Part shown: piece after piece, positions 1-7,034 of the stretch | How positions within the stretch are numbered: the stretch's first letter is position 1 | Layout of the letters: each line of letters opens with the position of its first letter | NCBI GenBank assembly: GCA_010692645.1 | Contig: JAAHGS010000040.1 | Location: 1-49,207, forward strand | DNA: 49,207 bases | Origin: Symploca sp. SIO2E9 | GTDB taxonomy: Bacteria > Cyanobacteriota > Cyanobacteriia > Cyanobacteriales > Coleofasciculaceae | Direction: 5' to 3' | The notes under the pieces: model-generated | Seen by the model: the letters and a program-made list of their open reading frames with translations, nothing else | Database searches by the model: none | What the model was told of the DNA's origin: nothing | Position numbers and translations under genes: made by a program

Positions 1-2
1 CT

Positions 3-65
3 TTTGCTGAATCTCTGTTAGCCAAAGCTGCTAACTGGCGTGAGGCTGTTCCTACTAACCCCTAG
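3..65 (+). CDS. 3' end of an unidentified CDS (partial)
   Basis: One forward frame is open from the window edge and reads 20 codons (begins FAESLLAK, ends VPTNP) to a TAG. The composition looks like a helical protein C-terminus. I do not recognise the protein, and the piece is too short to exclude a chance open frame. The stop is 5 bases before the left terminal repeat of the MITE-like element that follows. Confidence 0.35.
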   Translation, partial: FAESLLAKAANWREAVPTNP

Positions 66-69
66 CATC

Positions 70-257
70 AGGGACTTCCAAATGAAAAAATATCCAATTG
101 AGCACAGGGAGAGGGGGAGATGGGGGGAGGGGGAGATGGGGAGAGGGGGAGATGAATTTTCTGCCTTCTGCCTCCTGCCTTTGGTGGGGAGATGGGGAGA
201 TCAATCTTTACGTCGTGTTTCTAAGTCAATTGGATAATTTATTTCTTGGAGTTCCCT
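70..257. mobile_element. MITE-like element with ~31 bp imperfect terminal inverted repeats
   Basis: Bases 70-100 and 227-257 are imperfect reverse complements. The right end reads TTGGATAATTTATTTCTTGG followed by AGTTCCCT; the left end starts AGGGACTTCCAAA. The ~125 bases between are purine-rich low-complexity repeats (GGGGAGAT units) and a TTCTGCC heptamer run, with no coding potential. A solo right end with the same sequence lies at 41206-41236, which supports a dispersed element. It lies upstream of the adenylate cyclase gene. Confidence 0.6.
103..206. repeat. GGGGAGAT-type and TTCTGCC heptamer low-complexity repeats
   Basis: Irregular tandem copies of GGGGAGA(T) are followed by TTCTGCC/TCCTGCC heptamers and then more GGGGAGAT. 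The same heptamers recur at 7341-7360, 14121-14145, 14967-14997 and 46165-46195. They resemble the STRR repeats known from filamentous cyanobacteria. Confidence 0.7.
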
Positions 258-311
258 AAAGCAAAGTAATAATCAAAAACACATGACCAATATAGAGAGG
301 AAACCAGAGAT

Positions 312-2924
312 ATGCCATCTGCCAATCGCCGTGGATATAATCAAGAACTCTATAATACCAACGCTATTAGTAATGCTTCCGGAGAATACCAGAACCTAGA
401 GGAACAAACACCCTCGCCTGCTGGTTCGTTGGCAACAACTAAGGGTAGTTTTTCGGCATTTCTGGCTCCCCTAACCCAGGATACTTTTAAACAAGTTGTC
501 ACAGATGTTGAACACCGACTTAGATTGGTTAATCAGACTCTGTCGATGTTGCTAAACAGCCACGGTTTTGAGACAATTCTCCAAGAGATGCTGAATGCTA
601 TCACTCTTAAAACTGCAGAACTACTTGGTGCAGACCGAACCACAATCTTTATTCTCGATGAAGACAAAAACCAACTTTGGTCAATTGTGGCTGAGGGCGA
701 GAAGGGCAAAAGCATAGAACTGCGAATTCCGGCGGATCGGGGGATTGCTGGGGAAGTGGCAACATCCAAGAAAGTTGTTTATAATCCCTATGATTTCTTC
801 AACGATACCCGCTCTGAAGAGTCCAAAAAGCTATATAAGAAAACTGGATATCGGGCCTATACCCAGCTGACTTTGCCCTTATTGACGGAGAACCAAGATT
901 TGGTTGCTGTTGTTCAGTTAATTAATAAGTTAAAAACCAATCACCCTCCTGAAGCTCCTCTAGCAGATAAAATTGAAAAACCAGGATTTACAGAGGCAGA
1001 CGAAAAACTATTTTATGAGTTTGCGCCTTCGATTCGCTTGATTCTGGAGTCCTCTAGGTCATTTTACACGGCGGCTCAACAGCAGCGAGCAGCGATCGCG
1101 CTGATGAAAGCAACTGAATCCCTTAGCAGAAGCAGTTTAGACCTCGAAGCTACTCTCCAGAAGGTTATGGACGAAGCTAAGCAACTAATGAATGCTGATC
1201 GTTCTACACTATGGCTAATTGACCACGAACGCAATGATTTGTGGACTAAAATTCCCATTGGTGACACTTTAAAAGAATTCCGCGTACCTATGGGAGAGGG
1301 TTACGTTGGTAGAGTTGCCCAATCCGGTAAGCCTTTAAATATCGGGTTTGACCTTTACGAGGATAGCGGCTCTGAAACTTCTAAAGCAACTGATAGGAAG
1401 ACTGGCTATCGTTCCTGTAGTTTATTGTGCATGCCAGTTTTTAACGCTGATCAAGATTTGATTGGTATTACTCAATTACTCAACAAGAAAAAACAAGGCG
1501 AATTCCCTCAATATAATCCCGCTGACTGGCCTGAGGCTCCTGAGTGTTGGAAAGCAAGTTTTAATCGTACTGACCAAGAGTTTATGGCAGCATTTAATGT
1601 GCAAGCCGGTGTTGCCATCCAAAATGCTAAGTTATTCGCTACTGTTAAGCAACAAGAACAAACTCAACGCGATATCCTACGCAGCCTTTCGGATGGGGTA
1701 ATTTCCACTGATCAAGAATGCCGAATTATCGCAGCCAATGAGAGTGCAAAAAAATTATTAGGCCTAGATCCAAAAACGCGCCTAGAAGGAAAACTAATTA
1801 CTGAGGCAATCAGCATTGATGACCAACAACATGATGCTACAAAATTTGCTAAATGGTTTAAACAGGCTTTAGATGGAAAAAACTACAAAGAACGCAATCA
1901 ATACTACCCTGATCAAACTTTAATTTCTAAAGGAAAAGAAAAGCAGCGCAGTGTTAATCTTTCGATTAACACCATTGCCGATGCTAGCAACGAATCCCAA
2001 GTCAGGGGCGCATTGGTGGTGATGGAAGATATCAGTGATGAAAAACGCCTCAAGAGTACTATGTATCGCTACATGACTCAGGAGTTGGCAGAGAAATTGC
2101 TCAAACTGGGTGATACTAAATTAGGAGGCGATCGCAAAGACGTTTCTATCCTCTTCTCTGACATTCGCAGCTACACCACCTTAACTGAAAGGCTCACTGC
2201 CGAAGAAGTAGTCAGTATGCTCAATGAATATTTTGAGTCGATGGTGGATGCAGTTTTTCAACATAAAGGCACTCTTGATAAATACATCGGTGATGCGATC
2301 ATGGCAGTATTTGGTTCGCCTTTACCCCAACAAGATCATGCCTGGAGGGCTGTACAAACTGCCCTAGATATGCGTCAAAGGCTGGAACAATTCAATGCCC
2401 GTCGCCTTGATCAAGATAAGGAAATCATTAAAATTGGTATTGGTATTCACTCTGATAGCGTCATCAGCGGTAATATTGGCTCCAGTAAAAGGATGGAGTT
2501 TACTGCCATTGGTGACGGTGTCAACTTGGGAGCTCGCTTGGAAGGGGCTACCAAACAATATGGCTGCGACATTTTGATCAGCGAAAATACTTATCAGCCC
2601 TGTGCTGAGCAAGTAGAAGTGCGGGAACTCGACAAAATTGTCGTCAAGGGCAAAACGAAGCCTGTATCAATTTATGAACTTGTGGGACTCACAGGAACCC
2701 CAATTTCAGAGCAGAAGGCACAAATAATCAAACACTATCAAAAAGGTCGAGAGTATTACCTACAGCGAAAGTTTACCCGTGCTATGGGTGAGTTCGGCAT
2801 TATTTTAGAAGAATTTGACAAAAACGATAAAGCTGCTGACTTACATTTGAATCGATGCCACCATTTCCTGCAAAACCCGCCGCCAGATGACTGGAATGGT
2901 GCTTGGACGCTTACAGAGAAGTAG
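312..2924 (+). CDS. CyaB-type class III adenylate cyclase (GAF-GAF-PAS-cyclase)
   Basis: This makes cAMP from ATP in the cytoplasm. Order: GAF-A about residues 85-245, GAF-B about 265-443, PAS about 450-575, class III catalytic domain about 605-790, and a TPR-like tail. Metal-binding aspartates are in FSDIR (about 616) and KYIGDAIMAVFG (about 660). The KYIGD lysine and the threonine of EFTAIGDG are the residues that define class IIIb adenylate (not guanylate) cyclases. Length (870) and architecture match Anabaena CyaB1/CyaB2, whose GAF domains bind cyclic nucleotides. GAF-A keeps the NKFDE motif (NK... FTEADE); GAF-B has FNRTDQ, so its terminal Glu is Gln. The ATG at 312 follows a purine-rich GAGAGG. 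It stands alone, with no obvious operon partner. Confidence 0.93.
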   Translation: MPSANRRGYNQELYNTNAISNASGEYQNLEEQTPSPAGSLATTKGSFSAFLAPLTQDTFKQVVTDVEHRLRLVNQTLSMLLNSHGFETILQEMLNAITLKTAELLGADRTTIFILDEDKNQLWSIVAEGEKGKSIELRIPADRGIAGEVATSKKVVYNPYDFFNDTRSEESKKLYKKTGYRAYTQLTLPLLTENQDLVAVVQLINKLKTNHPPEAPLADKIEKPGFTEADEKLFYEFAPSIRLILESSRSFYTAAQQQRAAIALMKATESLSRSSLDLEATLQKVMDEAKQLMNADRSTLWLIDHERNDLWTKIPIGDTLKEFRVPMGEGYVGRVAQSGKPLNIGFDLYEDSGSETSKATDRKTGYRSCSLLCMPVFNADQDLIGITQLLNKKKQGEFPQYNPADWPEAPECWKASFNRTDQEFMAAFNVQAGVAIQNAKLFATVKQQEQTQRDILRSLSDGVISTDQECRIIAANESAKKLLGLDPKTRLEGKLITEAISIDDQQHDATKFAKWFKQALDGKNYKERNQYYPDQTLISKGKEKQRSVNLSINTIADASNESQVRGALVVMEDISDEKRLKSTMYRYMTQELAEKLLKLGDTKLGGDRKDVSILFSDIRSYTTLTERLTAEEVVSMLNEYFESMVDAVFQHKGTLDKYIGDAIMAVFGSPLPQQDHAWRAVQTALDMRQRLEQFNARRLDQDKEIIKIGIGIHSDSVISGNIGSSKRMEFTAIGDGVNLGARLEGATKQYGCDILISENTYQPCAEQVEVRELDKIVVKGKTKPVSIYELVGLTGTPISEQKAQIIKHYQKGREYYLQRKFTRAMGEFGIILEEFDKNDKAADLHLNRCHHFLQNPPPDDWNGAWTLTEK

Positions 2925-3122
2925 ATTCTAATCAATGTAACACCAAAAAAGAACTCTTGGCTAGGAGATTTGTTTCTTTGCCATCTCCAAATTATTTATT
3001 TTTAAATCGTAGTTCACAAGAGAAATCCGACAGGTTGAATTCATTCGCCGTGTCATAATATGAATAGCTTGCGGCTGTGAAGTCGGAGTTACTTGTTTGT
3101 AATTCATTTGGTAACAATTTTT

Positions 3123-3320
3123 TCAAGGTACGCTAGGACTAGGCGGAACCCAGACAGTTAAATCTGTTTGAAACGCCCAGCACTGAATTAACAGTGGCTA
3201 AAAGGAGATAACCCGACGCCCATAAGGGCAATCCTCGGGTGCGGTGGTAACCCAATAAAACGGGATATATGGCATGAAAGTTCCATAGGCTCTCCCTTTT
3301 TCTAAAAGGGGGAGTGTCAA
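3123..3320 (+). ncRNA. Omega-RNA-like structured right end of an IS200/IS605-type relic
   Basis: This non-coding stretch is dense in nested hairpins: CACTG/CAGTG at 3181-3196, a long stem 3211-3240 with an inner GCCC/GGGC, ATGG/CCAT near 3270-3286, and a final hairpin at 3290-3314. It ends in GTGTCAA at 3314-3320. TCAA is the right-end cleavage tetranucleotide of IS608-like elements, and a terminal hairpin just before TCAA is usual for cyanobacterial tnpB elements, where the guide RNA ends. No tnpA or tnpB lies beside it, so it would be a solo or MITE form. A HEARO (IscB-type) RNA is the alternative. I infer the RNA class from architecture, not from a match. Confidence 0.45.
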
Positions 3321-3331
3321 AAGTACTCAGA

Positions 3332-3590
3332 GTTTAACCTCAATCGTGAGAAGTCCTACACCTACCACGAAGTGGAGGTTTTAGGATGAATCACGAACCA
3401 GATTTCGTGTGTTATCATAAGTAGTGTAGGTGTAATCCAATTAAATGCAGAAATGCAGCCTACAAATACAGAAAAATTTCTGATCATAAGTCCCTAGGGC
3501 GTAGGGCTTCAAAGCTCAGTCAATGTCTTCAAAGAAGAGTCGCTGAGAAGCCTACACCGTAATCTCTGATTCGGTGTAGGTACGTCACAA
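3332..3590 (+). repeat. Dispersed ~260 bp repeat, copy A (inverted copy at 9492-9767)
   Basis: It aligns over nearly its whole length with the reverse complement of 9492-9767, including a long identical stretch around AAGTCCCTAGGGCGTAGGGC. It ends in a hairpin (CCTACACC...GGTGTAGG, about 3551-3580) followed by TACGTCAC. One frame through the second half is open for about 50 codons and ends VAEKPTP, which looks like a decayed transposase C-terminus. It lies just upstream of the CHASE2-kinase gene and may carry that gene's promoter. Confidence 0.75.
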
Positions 3591-3635
3591 ACAGCTTCGA
3601 GTACAGAGACAGGTTGCATCGCTTCTTGAAGCTTA

Positions 3636-6017
3636 ATGAGTGGTCAGCTTGTGAAACTAACAAGTCAGAAGTCACCTCGAAACTCAAAACTTAAAAAGCA
3701 CAGCAAGTCTCAAGACTTGGCACAGACAAGACTATCTAAAGTTTTGTCACGACTTAAAAGCATCGGTGTCTCTGTGCTAACATCTCCAGCATTAGTAGCA
3801 AGTGTCACCGTCACCGGCTTGCTGCTGCTAGGAGGTAGGCAGCTAAATCTCTGGGAGTCTTGGGAACTTAGTGCCTTTGACAAAATGATACAGCTGAGAC
3901 CACCTCTGCCCCCAGATCCGCGCCTACTGGTGGTAGAAGTCACAGAAGCTGATATTCAGTCCCTAAAGCAGTGGCCGATGACTGATGCCGTGATGAATCA
4001 GGTTCTCAAGAATCTCGCACAACATGAACCTGCAGTCATTGGTTTAGATATCTTTAGGGATTTTTCCCAGCCACCGGGTGAGCAAGAATTGTCAGAAACC
4101 ATGGCAAATAATGATAGCATCATCCCAGTATGCAAAATTGAGAGTGGTAATGACCCTGGGGTACCACCACCGCCTTATGTCCCTGAGGAGCGCGTAGGCT
4201 TTGCTGACATTAGTCCTGATGCTGATGGCGTTATTCGTAGGGGACTACTGTTCCAAGGTCCAGAACCTATTTACCCCTGCACTACGATTTTTTCCTTAAG
4301 CTTTCAGCTAGCGGCTGGCTACCTAGCACAACAAGAGGGCATAGAGCCTCAACCGACTGACCAAGGTTTCTTGAAATTGGGCAAAGTCGTTTTCAAACCC
4401 CTTTCACCTACCTCCGGTAGCTATCAAAGAGGAGACACCGGAGGTTACCAAATCTTACTCAATTACCGCTCCGCTGACTCACTCGCCAGTAGCATTACCT
4501 TAACTGACGTTCTCAACAATCAAATTGAACCGGACTGGGTAAAAGACCACATTGTTCTGATTGGTGCCAAAGCCAGTTCTCTCAAAGATAGTTTCCTCAC
4601 TCCTTTTAGCGCTAGTGAGGGAGGTACGAGAATGCCAGGAGTTGAGGTGCATGGTCAGCTGATCAGTCAAATTCTAAGTGCTGTATTAGATGGAAGAAAA
4701 CTATTTTGGTTTTGGCCAGATTGGGTAGAAGGACTATGGATTTGGGGTTGGTCGCTCACTGGCGGTATCGTCGTGCTAATTTTTCGCCATCCTGCCAAGC
4801 AATTGCTTGCTGGAATTGTTACTCTAGGTCTGTTGTTAGGCATATCGGGGGTAGTGTTTCTCAACTCTGGATGGATACCTGTCGCTACACCAGCTCTGGG
4901 GTTATTGGCGGCAGGCGCAGGTGTGGTTACTTACAGTGCCTACAAGTCTGAGATTGAGCGCCGAGAGGCAGAGCAAGAGCGTCTCTTGGCTGAGGAAAAA
5001 CGCCAATACATTGAGGAAAAGGTCAGGGAACAGGCAGATGACATCATGCAATTGCAGGCTCTGCTTAAGGAGCAAACAAATGAGACACTCCTAGCTGAAA
5101 CCCAACCCTTGCCCAACGGGACAACAGAACTAGCACCTGATGCTCCAACCGAAGTTGTCCCTGCTAATTATCAAAAAGCCCCTGAGCAAATTATAGATTC
5201 CAAAACAGACCCTAATCTCTTAGGAGGACGCTATAAACTTAAACGTGCCTTGGGTGCTGGTGGCTTTGGTCTGACTCATCTGGCAGAAGATAATCAACTA
5301 CCACATTCGCCTCAGTGTGTAGTCAAGCAACTGCTACCAGCTCGTAACGATGAAAAATTCTTAAAAGTTGCTAGACGTCTGTTCCAAACGGAGGCAGAAA
5401 TCTTACAGCAGTTGGGCAAGCACGATCAGATTCCCCAACTCATGGCTTATTTTGAAGAAAATCAACAGTTCTACTTAGTCCAAGAATATATCCAAGGTCA
5501 TCCCCTAAGCGACGAACTCACCCTTGATAAGCGAATGCCCCAAGCACAAGTTTTCGAGATGCTTACAGGAGTTTTAGAAATTCTAGTTTTTGTCCACAAG
5601 CACAGTGTGATTCACCGAGATATCAAGCCCGGTAATATCATGCGTCGCGAAAAAGACAGAAAATTTGTCCTCATCGACTTTGGAGCAGTCAAACAAATCC
5701 GCCCTCTGGAGGAGGCTCAGCAGAGAGAGACGATTGCCATTGGCTCTCGTGGCTACGCACCGCCAGAACAATATGATGGGCGACCAAGTTTTGCTAGTGA
5801 TATTTATGCGCTGGGAATGATTGGCATTCAAGCCCTGACTGGCATCGTTCCCTATCATTTGTCCCGTACAGAAGAAGAAGAAATTAGCTGGCGTGACCTG
5901 GCAAAGGTCAGCGACGAATTTGCCGAAATTATAGACAAAATGGTACGCTTCAGAGCTTTTGAAAGATACAAGTCAGCCGAGGAAGTGATGGAGCATTTGC
6001 AGAAAATCACAATTTGA
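3636..6017 (+). CDS. CHASE2-domain serine/threonine protein kinase
   Basis: This is a membrane receptor kinase. An N-terminal segment and one membrane helix (about 46-66) lead into an extracytoplasmic CHASE2 domain (about 70-340). Three closely spaced hydrophobic segments follow (about 355-440), then a charged coiled coil (about 440-485), a linker and a Hanks-type kinase domain (about 528-793). Kinase motifs are complete: glycine loop GAGGFG, ATP lysine in VVKQ (about 561), catalytic HRDIKPGN (about 658), DFG (about 681) and the activation-segment end RGYAPPEQ. CHASE2 senses an unknown extracellular signal. The ATG at 3636 starts 45 bases after the end of repeat copy A. Confidence 0.93.
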   Translation: MSGQLVKLTSQKSPRNSKLKKHSKSQDLAQTRLSKVLSRLKSIGVSVLTSPALVASVTVTGLLLLGGRQLNLWESWELSAFDKMIQLRPPLPPDPRLLVVEVTEADIQSLKQWPMTDAVMNQVLKNLAQHEPAVIGLDIFRDFSQPPGEQELSETMANNDSIIPVCKIESGNDPGVPPPPYVPEERVGFADISPDADGVIRRGLLFQGPEPIYPCTTIFSLSFQLAAGYLAQQEGIEPQPTDQGFLKLGKVVFKPLSPTSGSYQRGDTGGYQILLNYRSADSLASSITLTDVLNNQIEPDWVKDHIVLIGAKASSLKDSFLTPFSASEGGTRMPGVEVHGQLISQILSAVLDGRKLFWFWPDWVEGLWIWGWSLTGGIVVLIFRHPAKQLLAGIVTLGLLLGISGVVFLNSGWIPVATPALGLLAAGAGVVTYSAYKSEIERREAEQERLLAEEKRQYIEEKVREQADDIMQLQALLKEQTNETLLAETQPLPNGTTELAPDAPTEVVPANYQKAPEQIIDSKTDPNLLGGRYKLKRALGAGGFGLTHLAEDNQLPHSPQCVVKQLLPARNDEKFLKVARRLFQTEAEILQQLGKHDQIPQLMAYFEENQQFYLVQEYIQGHPLSDELTLDKRMPQAQVFEMLTGVLEILVFVHKHSVIHRDIKPGNIMRREKDRKFVLIDFGAVKQIRPLEEAQQRETIAIGSRGYAPPEQYDGRPSFASDIYALGMIGIQALTGIVPYHLSRTEEEEISWRDLAKVSDEFAEIIDKMVRFRAFERYKSAEEVMEHLQKITI

Positions 6018-6127
6018 AGAGCCAAGAAGTTCAGATAAAAATAGCATGAAGGCTTTAAAGTTCAAGCTATACGCTCACAAGCGCAATCGATATCTTAAGC
6101 AGTCTCTCCATGCAGCTGGAGTGATAT

Positions 6128-6257
6128 ACAATCATTAAAAGGGTTGGGAGTTCAACCCTAGGCCTAGGAGATGTCAGACAGGCTGTGCCTGCAATCTCAC
6201 CCTTGATGCCTGAATCCCACGAATTCAATTCGTGGGAGTGGATCAATCTAGAACTTC
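6128..6257 (+). repeat. IS200/IS605-type right-end relic
   Basis: Several hairpins lie in a row: GGGTTGGGAGTTCAACCC, CAGGCTGTGCCTG, and a near-perfect palindrome at 6216-6236 (CCCACGAATT/AATTCGTGGG). The last is followed by GAGTGGATCAA, with TCAA at 6243-6246. Hairpin plus TCAA is the layout of cyanobacterial tnpB element right ends. No transposase gene is intact here. Confidence 0.4.
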
Positions 6258-6504
6258 CTCAGTACCCAGGAACTCTGGGGACTAAAAAACGCCTATGCAA
6301 CCGGTTTGCCGGGGGAAGAGAGTGTGTAGGAAAAGGGGGAACAGAAGGAAAGCACGGGGGAGTTTTGTATACAAAAATCCTCCCATACTCCCGAAAACCC
6401 CCACACTGCCCCATCTCTGTTCCTAGATTCAGAGGCGAAACCAGCGCTGTACCTATAGAGTAAGCGCCGGGGAGATGTCAATTAATACTCCGGGAAATAC
6501 CACT

Positions 6505-6621
6505 ATGACCACCCTCAAGATTGTTGTATACATTGTTGTTAGTATCTTCATCGCCTTGTTTGTGTTTGGCTTTTTGTCAAATGATCCGGCTCGTAACCCC
6601 AAGCGACGGGATTTAGATTAA
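6505..6621 (+). CDS. psbI: Photosystem II reaction centre protein I (PsbI)
   Basis: This 38-residue protein begins [19 protein letters not shown] and continues into a polar tail ending NPKRRDLD. One membrane helix (about residues 4-26) precedes the conserved [12 protein letters not shown] motif of PsbI. PsbI is a small single-span subunit of the photosystem II core next to D1 and takes part in early assembly and dimer stability. Length, helix position and tail match the family very well. It is transcribed alone: the neighbours are a relic upstream and a 410-base gap downstream. A hairpin directly at the stop codon may end the transcript. Confidence 0.95.
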   Translation: MTTLKIVVYIVVSIFIALFVFGFLSNDPARNPKRRDLD

Positions 6622-6650
6622 TATAGTGATTTATTGCTAATTCACTATAT
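6621..6650 (+). terminator. Hairpin at the end of psbI
   Basis: ATATAGTGA at 6621-6629 pairs with TCACTATAT at 6642-6650 across a 12-base loop. The left arm starts on the last base of the psbI stop codon. There is no clean T-run, so this may stabilise the mRNA end rather than terminate transcription. Confidence 0.4.
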
Positions 6651-7034
6651 ATAAGGGGGCGAAATACGCCTCGCTCCCTCAACGTGAGTGCGTGGTTATC
6701 TAGTGAATTCTGGTTTACCGCGCTTCTATAGTATCTAGAGGATGAGTTGAGAGCGTACTTAATTTCAAAAAATTGGAGATTTTAGAGATATATATAGAGC
6801 ATTAATATTTCCCTATGATGGAGCTGACTCGCTCCTCTATAAATTATGCGAGTTGGAAGTGAAACTGCACAGCTATTTTGTTCGTCTCTGTGTCTTATAA
6901 GCAGCTCCCAGGATGTTTTCAATGTCTAATCATTCCCAATTTACAAGTTTTGAGACCGGCATTATTCCCAAGCTGGTATCCAAGCTAGCATTCAAAATTT
7001 AACATAGGGAATCCTGTCGGGGAATTTTACCAAG
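6651..7034. other. Intergenic gap, nothing recognised
   Basis: AT-rich DNA between psbI and the LptD-like gene. I see no gene, RNA family or clear promoter in it. An in-frame TAG at 7005-7007 limits how far upstream the next gene can start. Confidence 0.5.

Noticed and set aside
3332-3590. CRISPR-like array
   Set aside because: No regularly spaced direct repeats; the similarity is a pair of inverted dispersed copies 6 kb apart.
6185-6463. Open frame of 92 codons on the + strand
   Set aside because: It runs through the hairpin-TCAA relic and low-complexity DNA; at best its first residues are a transposase tail.
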